Under the pieces are notes generated by a model. That model was not told the DNA's origin and searched no databases. It worked only from the letters and a program-made list of their open reading frames with translations. A stretch of DNA of 64,000 nt. It comes from Aquirickettsiella gammari (lineage in GTDB: Bacteria; Pseudomonadota; Gammaproteobacteria; Diplorickettsiales; Diplorickettsiaceae). The translations under genes and the position numbers were made by a program. The DNA is taken from the NCBI GenBank assembly GCA_963701065.1, contig OY969558.1, forward strand, positions 992,001 to 1,056,000, given 5' to 3'. Positions within the stretch are counted from its first letter, which is position 1. Each line of letters begins with the position of its first letter. Shown here in pieces: positions 44,682 to 53,920 of this stretch.

Positions 44682-47300
44682 ATGAATAGCAACGAGCTTC
44701 GTGAACTATTTCTTAACTATTTTAAAAAGCAAGGCCATACTATTGTGCCCTCGGCTTCTTTAATTCCAGCACATGATCCCAGCTTATTATTTACTAACGC
44801 GGGGATGGTGCCTTTTAAAGATGTTTTTCTAGGCCTAGATAAAAGGCCCTATTTGCGTGCGGCGAGTATACAGCGTTGTATACGTGCGGGCGGAAAACAT
44901 AATGACCTTGAGAATGTAGGTTATACCGCTAGGCATCATACTTTCTTTGAAATGTTGGGAAATTTTAGTTTTGGCGATTATTTCAAACGAGAGGCAATCC
45001 AATATAGCTGGAAATTTTTAACGGAGCAGTTGAAATTATCCCCAGAGAAATTATGGGTGACTGTATTTACTGAGGATGATGAGGCCGCGGCGATTTGGCT
45101 CAATGAAATCCAAGTGGATCCTAGCCGTTTTTCTCGTTGTGGCGTTAGTGATAATTTTTGGTCTATGGGCGATACGGGTCCATGTGGTCCATGTTCTGAG
45201 ATCTTCTACGACCATGGACCTACTGTCCCAGGAGGTCCTCCAGGTACGCCAACAGCAGAGGGTGACAGGTATGTTGAAATCTGGAACTTAGTGTTTATGC
45301 AGTTTCAACGATCCTCAGATGGAGTACTGACCCCTTTACCTAAACCTTCAGTGGATACCGGGATGGGCTTAGAACGTTTGGCGGCAATTATGCAAGGCGT
45401 TACTAATAACTATGAGACTGATCTATTTCAGCCTTTAATTAAGGCTGTTGCCAAAGAAGCAGGCATAAGCGATTTTGCCAATACCTCTTTACGCGTAATA
45501 GCGGATCATATTCGTTCTAGCGCCTTTTTAATTAGCGATGGGGTGCGTCCTGGTAATGAAGGTCGTTCTTACGTATTACGCCGAATCATTCGACGCGCTA
45601 TTCGACATGGCCATCAATTAGGTCTAGATCGTCCTTTCTTTTATCGTTTGCTTAATCCTTTAGCGAAGCAAATGCTGCTAGCTTATCCCCAACTAGCAAA
45701 AGAGCAAAAATCGATTGAAAAGGTATTACTCCATGAAGAACAGCAGTTTGCGCGGACTTTAACCCAAGGCCTTAAATTGTTTGAACAAGAGCTGTTAAAA
45801 TTACGCGATAAAAAGCAATTTCCAGGCGCTGTTCTTTTTCGTCTGTATGATACCTACGGATTTCCGCTTGATTTAACGGCGGATATCGCAAGAGAGCGAG
45901 GTTTAACAATTGATAGAGTAGGTTTTGACAAGGAGATGGAACGTCAACGAAAGTTATCTAAAGCCGCAAGTCAATTCGTCGCTGCTACTCGTGTTGATTT
46001 AAGTGATGAACTTGCCACAGAATTTGTTGGGTATAAAGCGTTGAAGCAAGCGGCAGCGCCAATTCTGAATTTATTAGCAAATAATAAATCGTCTGTTGGA
46101 GAGCTATCTGAAGGTGAAGAAGGTTTTATTATCCTAGCTAAAACGCCTTTTTATGCGCAAGGAGGGGGGCAAATAGGTGATACCGGGTATTTACTTAATG
46201 CAACCAGCCAGTTTTTAGTGACGCAGACTTTTAAAGAAGGCGCGTTCATTTTACACCAAGGAAAGTTGCTTAAAGGTCATTTAAAAAAAGGTGATAAGCT
46301 TAAAGCAGAGGTCGATGTTGAAAAGCGCCGTGCTATTACTTTAAATCATTCCGCAACCCATTTATTACATGCCGCTTTACGTGAGGTTTTAGGCGGACAT
46401 GTTATGCAAAAGGGTTCTTTAGTAGAACCGGAACGTTTACGTTTTGATTTCTCGCATCCTGATCTGTTGAGTACAGAACAACTAAAAATAATCGAAGATC
46501 GCGTTAACCAACAAATTCGCGCTAATTTACCGGTTCTCACTCAAATTATGTCACGTGAAGAGGCGAGGCAGACTGGTGCGTTAGCTATGTTTGGAGAAAA
46601 ATACGCGGATAAGGTGCGTGTATTAACAATGGGTGACTTTTCAAAAGAATTATGTGGAGGTACCCACGTTTCTCGTACAGGAGATATCGGCGTATTTAAA
46701 ATTACCGGAGAATTGGGTATTTCGGCGGGTATACGTCGTATTCAAGCGCTTACTGGGCAGCATGCTTTGAATTGGATTATGGCGCTAGAAGAACAAGCCG
46801 ATCAACTGGCTAAGCTCTTTAAAAGCGCTAGAGATAATTTAGTAGAAAAAGCGCGTAATGATATTGAGGCTAAGCAATCCTTGCAAAAGCAGATTGTAGC
46901 GCTGAAACAATCCATTGTAAGTATGATGGGCGATGAGTTGATCACTCAAGCTATTGATTTACAAGGGGTTAAATTATTAATCAGTGAGATTAACGGGATT
47001 GATGTCGCTGGATTACGTCATTTACTCGATCAACTTAAAAGTAAACTAAAACCAGCTGTCATCGTTTTGGCCAGCATAGAGCAGCAACGTGTACAGCTGG
47101 TTGTTGGAGTAGCGAAGGAGTTGACCGGAAAAATAAAGGCGGGCGAATTAGCCAATGAAATAGCGCAATCGATAGGAGGCCAGGGTGGCGGTAGGCCTGA
47201 TTTTGCGCAAGCGGGAGGGGATAAGCTCGAAGGTTTAGAGATGGCTTTGAAAAAGGCAAAACATTGGGTTGAGACCCGCCTAAATGACAACTATGCTTAG
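44682..47300 (+). CDS. alaS: Alanine--tRNA ligase
   Basis: An 872-residue class II aminoacyl-tRNA synthetase. The catalytic motifs lie in the first 250 residues (FTNAGMVPFKDVF and DTGMGLERLAAIMQG). The editing domain zinc sites are SATHLLHAAL and CGGTHVSRTGDIG. The C-terminal oligomerisation and tRNA-elbow domain ends with GGQGGGRPDFAQAGG. The length is normal. The order alaS-lysC-csrA-tRNA-Ser-tRNA-Arg is shared with Pseudomonas and its relatives. recA and recX, often upstream, are absent. Confidence 0.97.
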   Translation: MNSNELRELFLNYFKKQGHTIVPSASLIPAHDPSLLFTNAGMVPFKDVFLGLDKRPYLRAASIQRCIRAGGKHNDLENVGYTARHHTFFEMLGNFSFGDYFKREAIQYSWKFLTEQLKLSPEKLWVTVFTEDDEAAAIWLNEIQVDPSRFSRCGVSDNFWSMGDTGPCGPCSEIFYDHGPTVPGGPPGTPTAEGDRYVEIWNLVFMQFQRSSDGVLTPLPKPSVDTGMGLERLAAIMQGVTNNYETDLFQPLIKAVAKEAGISDFANTSLRVIADHIRSSAFLISDGVRPGNEGRSYVLRRIIRRAIRHGHQLGLDRPFFYRLLNPLAKQMLLAYPQLAKEQKSIEKVLLHEEQQFARTLTQGLKLFEQELLKLRDKKQFPGAVLFRLYDTYGFPLDLTADIARERGLTIDRVGFDKEMERQRKLSKAASQFVAATRVDLSDELATEFVGYKALKQAAAPILNLLANNKSSVGELSEGEEGFIILAKTPFYAQGGGQIGDTGYLLNATSQFLVTQTFKEGAFILHQGKLLKGHLKKGDKLKAEVDVEKRRAITLNHSATHLLHAALREVLGGHVMQKGSLVEPERLRFDFSHPDLLSTEQLKIIEDRVNQQIRANLPVLTQIMSREEARQTGALAMFGEKYADKVRVLTMGDFSKELCGGTHVSRTGDIGVFKITGELGISAGIRRIQALTGQHALNWIMALEEQADQLAKLFKSARDNLVEKARNDIEAKQSLQKQIVALKQSIVSMMGDELITQAIDLQGVKLLISEINGIDVAGLRHLLDQLKSKLKPAVIVLASIEQQRVQLVVGVAKELTGKIKAGELANEIAQSIGGQGGGRPDFAQAGGDKLEGLEMALKKAKHWVETRLNDNYA

Positions 47301-47332
47301 AATTGAATAACTATACTCGATAGGTCACTAAG

Positions 47333-48556
47333 ATGGCTTTAATTGTACAAAAATTTGGCGGCAGCTCTGTTGGAAGTATCGATAAAATTCAACAGGTTGC
47401 CAATAAAATTATTGAAACGCGTGCACAAGGGCACCAATTGGTTGTTGTTGTTTCTGCGATGGAAGGTGAAACCAATAGACTGATTTCGCTCGCTAAAATA
47501 TTGAACGATCAACCGGATGCCAGAGAATATGATCTACTATTAGCGACAGGGGAACAAGCGGCTACCGCCTTATTAGCAATGGCTTTATTGGCACAAGGAT
47601 GTCCAGCACGATCTTATAATAGTTTTCATGTGCCGATTTATACCGATAACCACCATAAAAAGGCGCGTATTTTAAGTATAGAAGAAGAGGTATTACGTTG
47701 TGATATCGGAGCGGGTAGAGTGCCTATTGTAGCGGGTTTCCAAGGCATTTCCGAACAAGGGGACATGACCACCTTAGGGCGGGGAGGTTCCGATACGACT
47801 GCCGCGGCTTTAGCGGCGGTCTTAAAGGCCGATGAATGTCAAATTTATACCGATGTGGATGGTATTTACACCGCCGATCCACATCTTGTTCCACAGGCGC
47901 AGCGTTTAGATAAGATTGGCTTTATTGAGATGACCGAGTTTGCTCGTGCGGGTGCTAAGGTAGTACAGCATCGCGCTGTAGAATTGGCTAGTAAATATCG
48001 CATTCCATTACGAGTTTTATCAAGTTTTCAGAGGGGTTCTGGCACCTTAATTCAGGCCAGTGAAGAGGAATCAGGCGTCGAAGGCGCTAGGATTGCTGGC
48101 ATAACAGCCAGTCATCACGAGTCAAAATTGACTATACATGGGTTAACGACTGAGAAGAAAGCGATGTCCCAGTTTTTTTCGCTGCTCAACGATGCTCGTA
48201 TTGAGATTGATATGTTAACCCAACAACAAATTTCTCAAAAACAGATGGATATAACGTTTACGCTAGCGAGAGTTGACTACCCCCAAGCCGAACAATTATT
48301 ACAAACTTTGGTAAAAGAGAAATACGCGAAAACAATAATGGGGGATAACAAGTTGGCAAAGCTCTCTGTTGTGGGGATAGGGCTACATTCTCACCCAGGT
48401 ATCATTCATACTTTGTTTCAAACACTAGATTTAGCAGAGATCAACGTTATTTTAGCTTTATCCTCTGCACTGCGGATCTCGCTCATGGTGAGTGAATCCC
48501 AAATAGTAAGAGGGGTACAGGTTTTGCATCGTGCTTTTGGCTTAGGCAAAGAATAA
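47333..48556 (+). CDS. lysC: Aspartokinase
   Basis: A 407-residue enzyme that phosphorylates aspartate at the entry to the Lys/Thr/Met and diaminopimelate pathway. The N-terminal VQKFGGSSVGS motif, the LGRGGSDTTA loop and the YTDVDGIYTADP block are intact. Two ACT domains at the C-terminus (from about 265) bind feedback inhibitors. It lies 32 bp after alaS. Confidence 0.95.
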   Translation: MALIVQKFGGSSVGSIDKIQQVANKIIETRAQGHQLVVVVSAMEGETNRLISLAKILNDQPDAREYDLLLATGEQAATALLAMALLAQGCPARSYNSFHVPIYTDNHHKKARILSIEEEVLRCDIGAGRVPIVAGFQGISEQGDMTTLGRGGSDTTAAALAAVLKADECQIYTDVDGIYTADPHLVPQAQRLDKIGFIEMTEFARAGAKVVQHRAVELASKYRIPLRVLSSFQRGSGTLIQASEEESGVEGARIAGITASHHESKLTIHGLTTEKKAMSQFFSLLNDARIEIDMLTQQQISQKQMDITFTLARVDYPQAEQLLQTLVKEKYAKTIMGDNKLAKLSVVGIGLHSHPGIIHTLFQTLDLAEINVILALSSALRISLMVSESQIVRGVQVLHRAFGLGKE

Positions 48557-48753
48557 TTAACCGTATTAGCTTAATTTTTGCGGATAATTTTACGTACTTC
48601 TGAATAGTATTAAGTTTTCCTTAAGGTTTCATGAGTAGACTAACTCCGCAAAATGTCTATATGTGATTTTTCTATCTTTTTTATTAATTGATAGAAATTG
48701 ATTAGATGTTGCATATGGTCGATTAATGAGTCAACCAAAGGAGAATCATAAAG

Positions 48754-48975
48754 ATGCTTATTTTGACACGGCGTATTGGAGAAACACTTATTATTGGTGA
48801 TGATGTGACAGTCACAGTACTGGGCATTAAAGGACATCAAGTAAGGTTGGGTATTAATGCGCCTAAAGAAGTTTCTGTTCATCGTGAAGAAATCTATCAA
48901 CGTATCCAGCAAGAAAAACAAAAGCAAGCAGGTCACGCTGACGAGGAAGATTTAGATACGGAAAGTGAAGATTAA
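48754..48975 (+). CDS. csrA: Carbon storage regulator CsrA
   Basis: A 73-residue RNA-binding translational regulator. The N-terminus MLILTRRIGETLIIGDDVTV, the central VRLGINAPKEVSVHREEIY with the RNA-contacting VHREEI, and an acidic tail are typical. In Legionella, CsrA controls the switch between replicative and transmissive phases. The ribosome site AAAGGAG contains a GGA that CsrA itself could bind, so autoregulation is plausible. A 197-bp gap separates it from lysC. Two tRNA genes follow. Confidence 0.95.
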   Translation: MLILTRRIGETLIIGDDVTVTVLGIKGHQVRLGINAPKEVSVHREEIYQRIQQEKQKQAGHADEEDLDTESED

Positions 48976-48982
48976 ACGACTA

Positions 48983-49011
48983 TTTTATAAAGCGTAAGGT
49001 AGTGCTATACT
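48983..49011 (+). promoter_or_regulatory. Possible promoter of tRNA-Ser
   Basis: TATACT (49006-49011), preceded by GC, is a good -10 box and lies 16 bp before the tRNA. The -35 region at 48983-48988 (TTTTAT) is poor, so the tRNA may also be read from the csrA transcript. Confidence 0.35.
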
Positions 49012-49027
49012 CGCCACCCTCAACGTC

Positions 49028-49119
49028 GGAGAGATGGCCGAGTGGCTGAAGGCGCTCCCCTGCTAAGGGAGTATGGGGCTTATACTCCATCGAGGGTTCG
49101 AATCCCTCTCTCTCCGCCA
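49028..49119 (+). tRNA. tRNA-Ser (anticodon GCT)
   Basis: A 92-nt class II tRNA with a long variable arm. The anticodon loop CTGCTAA gives GCT, reading AGC and AGU. The acceptor stem GGAGAGA pairs with the TCTCTCC end, and CCA is encoded. Confidence 0.96.
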
Positions 49120-49324
49120 TGTAACAAAAATTTTTTGGATGGTACCTAGGCAGATTTCTTTTTTTCGCGATTTTAATTTTTAATATAAAAACGACTATAG
49201 AATTTTATAGTATATTAATTTATTTAAGATTATTTTGCGCGGATTAGGTTTACTTTTCTACTTCTAGATAAAGGCTAGCTGGATGGACTGTAAACTGTTA
49301 GAATGCCGGGCTCTTTCGGATCAT

Positions 49325-49401
49325 GCGCCCGTAGCTCAGCTGGATAGAGTACCAGGCTACGAACTTGGTGGTCGGGAGTTCGAATCTCTCCGGGCGCACC
49401 A
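49325..49401 (+). tRNA. tRNA-Arg (anticodon ACG)
   Basis: A 77-nt tRNA. The anticodon loop CTACGAA gives ACG (inosine after editing), reading CGN codons. The acceptor stem GCGCCCG pairs with CGGGCGC, and CCA is encoded. The Ku gene begins 193 bp downstream; no partial copy of the tRNA 3' end was seen after the NHEJ genes. Confidence 0.96.
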
Positions 49402-49523
49402 ATAAAAATCAAAACCAAAGATCTTCTAACATTCATTGTAAATTGCGCCTTGTTTCATGTGACTCGTTATTCTATCGAAGATCAATTAACGGTCAAAAAA
49501 GACGCGAATTAAAAGTACTATCC

Positions 49524-49551
49524 TTTCCCAAAGCACGACTAGGTCTATAAT
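49524..49551 (+). promoter_or_regulatory. Possible promoter of the Ku-LigD cluster
   Basis: A perfect TATAAT (49546-49551) lies 43 bp before the Ku start codon. The -35 position (49524-49529, TTTCCC) does not match consensus, so the promoter may depend on an activator or another sigma factor. Confidence 0.4.
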
Positions 49552-49594
49552 AGGAGAACGCCCCTTAACTGTTAAAGAATCAAGAGGCTTAAAA

Positions 49595-50410
49595 ATGGCA
49601 AGGCCCATTTGGAAAGGATACATTACATTTGGCTTAATCAATATCCCGGTCATTTTGTATCCGGCTGAAAAAAAATTTGATATACAATTTAAATTAATAG
49701 ATAGTCGAGATAAGGCTAGGGTTCGTTATGTGCGTATCAACGAACATACCGGTGAAGAGGTCGCATGGAGTGATGTTGCCAAAGCTTATGAATATGATGA
49801 CGATAATTATTTGCTATTAAAGCAGTCCGATGTAGAAGCTATTTCAGGCATACACTCTAAAACTATTGATATTGCGAGTTTCGTTGATCGAAATAGTATT
49901 GATAATATGGTTTTTGAAAAGCCCTATTATTTAGTTCCCGACAAAAAAGAGGCTAAAGCCTATGTTTTATTACGCGAAATTTTAAAAAAAACCAATAAGG
50001 TTGGTATTGCTAAGATTATTATTCATACTCGCGAATATTTGGCGGCGCTTACTCCGCATAAAAATGCGCTGATATTGAATCTTTTAAGATATCATCAAGA
50101 GCTAAGAGCATCCTCAGAATTTAAATTACCTACTAGTAATTTAAAATCCTATAAAATTTCTAGTAAAGAATTAGATATTGCCAAGCAACTTGTCGATGGG
50201 ATGACGGGCAAATGGAATCCAAAAGATTATCATGATGTATTTAGAGAAACATTAGCAAAATGGGCGGCGAAACAAATTCAGCCTAAAAAGGTTTTTAATA
50301 AGAAAATCAACGCCATTACAAAGAGAGTCAATATAATTGATTTTGTTGATTTACTGAAAAAGAGTATAAAAAAAAATAAACAGAAACTTTCTAAAAAACA
50401 TATTAAATAA
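49595..50410 (+). CDS. ku: Non-homologous end-joining protein Ku
   Basis: A 271-residue bacterial Ku that forms a homodimeric ring on DNA ends. The N-terminus MARPIWKGYITFGLINIPV is diagnostic. The beta-barrel core with DKARVRYVRI...GEEVAWSDVAKAYE and the bridge region up to about 250 are present, and a Lys-rich tail follows. The ribosome site AAGAGG precedes ATG 49595. It is followed 13 bp later by the LigD phosphoesterase gene. Ku of this kind recruits LigD, which here lacks its ligase domain. Confidence 0.95.
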   Translation: MARPIWKGYITFGLINIPVILYPAEKKFDIQFKLIDSRDKARVRYVRINEHTGEEVAWSDVAKAYEYDDDNYLLLKQSDVEAISGIHSKTIDIASFVDRNSIDNMVFEKPYYLVPDKKEAKAYVLLREILKKTNKVGIAKIIIHTREYLAALTPHKNALILNLLRYHQELRASSEFKLPTSNLKSYKISSKELDIAKQLVDGMTGKWNPKDYHDVFRETLAKWAAKQIQPKKVFNKKINAITKRVNIIDFVDLLKKSIKKNKQKLSKKHIK

Positions 50411-50423
50411 AATTTTTTTAATT

Positions 50424-51011
50424 ATGACTTTAGAAAAGTATCGGAAAAAAAGGAATTTCAAACGGAGTCCTGAACCTTATGGCCGTATTAAAAAAAGTAA
50501 GCAATTAATTTACATTATTCAGAAACACGCTGCGAGCCATTTGCATTATGATTTACGTTTAGAATTAGCTGGAGTATTAAAAAGTTGGGCTGTACCTAAG
50601 GGTCCTAGTCTCGATCCCTCAATTAAGCGTTTAGCAATACAGGTAGAAGATCATCCGCTTGCTTATGCTAAATTTGAAGGGATTATTCCTGCCGGTGAAT
50701 ACGGTGGCGGGGCAGTAATGCTTTGGGACACCGGCACCTGGAAATGCGAAGATCCTGATATTAAACTAGCCTATAAAAAAGCTAGTTTAAGTTTTACTTT
50801 AAAAGGGAAAAAATTAAAAGGTCGATGGAATTTAGTGGGTATGAAAAATAATCCAAAAAATTGGTTGCTTATTAAGGTGAATGATAAATATGCAAAACCA
50901 GAGAAAAATTATAGCATTATTATTGCAAAACCAAATAGTGTCGTAAGTCATCGATCCTTAGTCGGGATCGCAAAACATTTTCAAAAAAAGTCAGCTAAAA
51001 AATTAACTTAA
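50424..51011 (+). CDS. Stand-alone LigD 3'-phosphoesterase domain protein
   Basis: A 195-residue protein matching only the phosphoesterase (PE) domain of LigD. H35, H41, D43, R45, H77 and Y81 correspond to the catalytic set of Pseudomonas LigD, with a constant offset of 7. The enzyme trims 3'-phosphate and 3'-terminal ribonucleotides at breaks. The frame ends at a clean TAA after a Lys-rich tail, without the ligase domain that normally follows. It is the middle gene of the ku-PE-POL cluster. The start ATG has little Shine-Dalgarno sequence, so coupling to Ku is likely. Confidence 0.9.
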   Translation: MTLEKYRKKRNFKRSPEPYGRIKKSKQLIYIIQKHAASHLHYDLRLELAGVLKSWAVPKGPSLDPSIKRLAIQVEDHPLAYAKFEGIIPAGEYGGGAVMLWDTGTWKCEDPDIKLAYKKASLSFTLKGKKLKGRWNLVGMKNNPKNWLLIKVNDKYAKPEKNYSIIIAKPNSVVSHRSLVGIAKHFQKKSAKKLT

Positions 51012-51049
51012 AAGAATACACCTTAGAAAAGTATGACTGCCATTTCGAA

Positions 51050-51955
51050 GTGGAAAAAACAGGAGAAATTATTAATAAGCAACAACGCATGCGTTTTCAA
51101 CTAACAAATCTGGATAAACTGTTATATCCAGCAGTGGGTATAACGAAGTTAGATTTGTTCAATTATTATCATAAAATAGAAAAATGGATATTACCTTACA
51201 TTCTAAAACGTCCATTAACGCTCGTGCGTTGCCCGCAAGGCCAACAGAAAAAGTGCTTTTATCAAAGACATTTTAGCCAGATTGAAGTTGAAAATATTTA
51301 TTCGATAAGACTTCAGGATAAGACAGATAAGCCAGCGCCCTATATTTATATTAAAGATAAATTGGGATTAATGGCGCTCGTTCAGTTAGATGTTTTAGAG
51401 ATTCATGCTTGGGGGAGTCGAGTTAATAATATAGAAAAACCGGATTTAATCACCTTTGATCTTGATCCTGGAGCCAATGTTGAATGGAAAAAAGTAATTG
51501 AAACAGCCTATATCGTCAAAGAAACCTTAGAAAAAATGCATTTGATTAGTTTTGTTAAAACGACTGGGAGTAAAGGTTTGCATGTTGTTGTGCCTATAAA
51601 AAGACAATATAGCTGGGATAAGGTAAAAGTATTTGCGCATACGTTGGCCGAATATTTAGCATTTCGCCATCCTGGCTTAATAGTGGCGAATATGAATAAA
51701 TCGAAACGACAAGGAAAAATTTTTATTGATTATCTACGAAATCAGCGCGGGGCAAGCAGTATTGCCGCTTATTCAGCCCGAATAAGAGAAAATGCGTCTG
51801 TTGCTACACCCTTGGCTTGGGAGGAATTATCTATGCATATTAAATCGGATAGCTTTACAATTAAGAACCTACCTAAACGCTTAGTCCGGCTTAAACACGA
51901 TCCTTGGGCAGATTTTTTAAATTTAAAGCAAAAACTCCCTTTGCCAATGATATAA
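51050..51955 (+). CDS. Stand-alone LigD polymerase/primase domain protein
   Basis: A 301-residue archaeo-eukaryotic primase-like domain, the POL part of LigD. The metal site is FDLDPG (D137, D139) with a third Asp in IFIDYLR near 228, and the nucleotide block is TTGSKGLHVV with H178. It adds templated or untemplated nucleotides, mainly ribonucleotides, during end joining. The start is uncertain: GTG 51050 has no ribosome site, ATG 51089 is in frame just before the conserved region, and the in-frame ATT at 51071 has AGGAG upstream. It lies 38 bp after the PE gene in another frame, with no ligase sequence between. Confidence 0.9.
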   Translation: MEKTGEIINKQQRMRFQLTNLDKLLYPAVGITKLDLFNYYHKIEKWILPYILKRPLTLVRCPQGQQKKCFYQRHFSQIEVENIYSIRLQDKTDKPAPYIYIKDKLGLMALVQLDVLEIHAWGSRVNNIEKPDLITFDLDPGANVEWKKVIETAYIVKETLEKMHLISFVKTTGSKGLHVVVPIKRQYSWDKVKVFAHTLAEYLAFRHPGLIVANMNKSKRQGKIFIDYLRNQRGASSIAAYSARIRENASVATPLAWEELSMHIKSDSFTIKNLPKRLVRLKHDPWADFLNLKQKLPLPMI

Positions 51956-52064
51956 TTCAATAAGCTCTTTTAATAACAACCGCAAACACTTAGAATAATA
52001 AGTAAATCCACGCTTCATTTTTTATAAAAAATATAAAATTACTAATAATATCGATCCGTAACAC

Positions 52065-53210
52065 ATGTTAACGCTACCGCCTTTATCACTTTATATCCAT
52101 TTTCCATGGTGTATCCGGAAATGTCCGTATTGTGATTTTAATTCACATACCTTGGGTAGCGAATTGCCCGAAATAAGCTATGTAAACGCGTTGATTCAAG
52201 ATTTAGAGCAAGGCTTATCTAGCGTGCAGGATCGTCCTATCCGCAGTATTTTTATGGGAGGAGGGACGCCTAGTTTATTTTCACCCCAAGCGATTCAATA
52301 TTTGTTAGTCGAAATAGCTAAGCGTTTAGAATTTTCTGATTCGATTGAGATTAGCTTAGAAGCGAATCCAGGCGCGGTAGAGTACCCCTATTTTGCTGCT
52401 TATCGCCAGGCAGGGATCAACCGACTTTCATTGGGAATTCAAAGCTTTGAAACGGAAAAGTTACAAGCTTTAGGGCGAATTCATGATAGAGATGAAGCGA
52501 TTAAAGCGGTTATTGCCGCTAAAGCAGCCGGATTTACTAATATTAACCTAGATCTGATGCATGCTTTGCCAGGGCAAAATTTAAAGCAAGGTCTCGAAGA
52601 CTTGAATAATGCTTTTTTATTGGCGCCTACACACATTTCCTGGTATCAACTTAGTATTGAACCTAATACCGAGTTTTTCATAAGGCCGCCTAGTTTGCCA
52701 CTAGAGGACAGTGTTTTTGAATTACAAGAACAAGGGAAAGAGCAACTAGCAAAAAATGCTTATAAACAATATGAAATTTCTGCTTATAGTCTAGACACGT
52801 ATCATTGTTTACATAATTGTAATTATTGGCAGTTTGGTGATTATCTGGGGATAGGTGCGGGTGCGCATAGTAAAATAACTGATATGAAAAACCAGGTGAT
52901 TTCGCGCTTTTGGAAGAAAAAAAATCCTAAGGCTTATTTAGCAGCGAATAATAATTTTTTAGCTGAAGAAGCGGTTATTTTAGCCAAGGATTTGCCTTTT
53001 GAATTTATGCTAAATGCTTTACGGCTTTATCAAACTATTTCAGCAGAATTGTTTCAACAACGGACAGGATTAGCATTCTCGAGTATTGAAAATATATTAC
53101 AAAAAGCCCAACAACAAAATTTGTTAATTTACGATACAACTTGTATGGAAACAACGGAACTCGGAAAACGTTTTTATAATAATTTACTGACTTTATTTAT
53201 GCATGATTAA
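52065..53210 (+). CDS. hemW: Radical SAM heme chaperone HemW
   Basis: A 381-residue protein of the HemN-like HemW family. The 4Fe-4S motif is CIRKCPYCDFNSH (CxxxCxxC) near residue 17, followed by a GGGTPSLF SAM-binding block. HemW binds heme and delivers it to membrane proteins; it is not a coproporphyrinogen oxidase although it was often annotated as one. The length is normal (about 378). It is convergent with trmB. Confidence 0.93.
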   Translation: MLTLPPLSLYIHFPWCIRKCPYCDFNSHTLGSELPEISYVNALIQDLEQGLSSVQDRPIRSIFMGGGTPSLFSPQAIQYLLVEIAKRLEFSDSIEISLEANPGAVEYPYFAAYRQAGINRLSLGIQSFETEKLQALGRIHDRDEAIKAVIAAKAAGFTNINLDLMHALPGQNLKQGLEDLNNAFLLAPTHISWYQLSIEPNTEFFIRPPSLPLEDSVFELQEQGKEQLAKNAYKQYEISAYSLDTYHCLHNCNYWQFGDYLGIGAGAHSKITDMKNQVISRFWKKKNPKAYLAANNNFLAEEAVILAKDLPFEFMLNALRLYQTISAELFQQRTGLAFSSIENILQKAQQQNLLIYDTTCMETTELGKRFYNNLLTLFMHD

Positions 53211-53230
53211 ACCTGACAAGCAATAGTCGC

Positions 53231-53908
53231 CTATAAAGTGGAAAAAATAAGATCCCAAATAGTATGACCTAATTGATGGCCGCGCTGTTCAAACTTAGTC
53301 ATGGGTCTTGTCGAAGGTCTGGGTGTAAATTGGTTTTTTCCAGCCATGTTTTGCCAATTTCCCATATTTTCCATGACTTTTAACATATGTTGAGCGTAAT
53401 CCTGCCAATCAGTCGCTAGATGTAGCTTGCCATTTGGTTTAAGTTTTTCGTGTAGCAAATTGATAAATTTTGCTTGAATTAAGCGGCGTTTATGGTGCCG
53501 AGTTTTTGGCCAAGGATCTGGAAAAAAGATTTGTACTAAATCAAGACTGTGTTTAGGGATAGAGTGCGCTAAAACTTCCGCTGCATCGGCATAAATAATT
53601 TTGATATTATTGAGCTTGAGCTTTTCGATCTGTGTTAAAAGCATCGCAATACCGGGGCGATGAACTTCTATGCCTAAATAATTATTATCAGGATTTTGGC
53701 TGGCTTGTTGCTGTAGACTGTCACCCATCCCGAAACCAATTTCTAAAATAGTGCTTGCTTCTCGTTGGAATAGCTTTTTAAAGTCTAATGACTTCGATAG
53801 CAAAATATTTTGTGCGGATAATAAAGCAGTAAAAGCACAAGATTGGCTTTTACTTAATCTTTTTTGGCGATGTACAAAGCTTCGGATGGGCTTAACAGGA
53901 CTATTCAT
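53231..53908 (-). CDS. trmB: tRNA (guanine-N7-)-methyltransferase
   Basis: A 225-residue SAM-dependent enzyme that makes m7G46 in tRNA variable loops. The SAM loop EIGFGMGDSL, the IFFPDPWPKTRHHKRRL catalytic/tRNA block and the TRPMTKFEQRGHQLGH tail are all conserved. It starts 12 bp after elbB on the same strand. Confidence 0.95.
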   Translation of the reverse strand: MNSPVKPIRSFVHRQKRLSKSQSCAFTALLSAQNILLSKSLDFKKLFQREASTILEIGFGMGDSLQQQASQNPDNNYLGIEVHRPGIAMLLTQIEKLKLNNIKIIYADAAEVLAHSIPKHSLDLVQIFFPDPWPKTRHHKRRLIQAKFINLLHEKLKPNGKLHLATDWQDYAQHMLKVMENMGNWQNMAGKNQFTPRPSTRPMTKFEQRGHQLGHTIWDLIFSTL

Positions 53909-53920
53909 TAAATGATACGA

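Noticed and set aside
50424..51955. PE and POL genes as a single gene broken by a frameshift
   Set aside because: The POL frame has a stop at 50996-50998, PE ends in a clean Lys-rich tail, and no ligase sequence exists between them, so one base change would not restore a normal LigD.
49325..52064. Ku-LigD cluster as an island integrated at tRNA-Arg
   Set aside because: No integrase and no partial repeat of the tRNA 3' end was found after the cluster.
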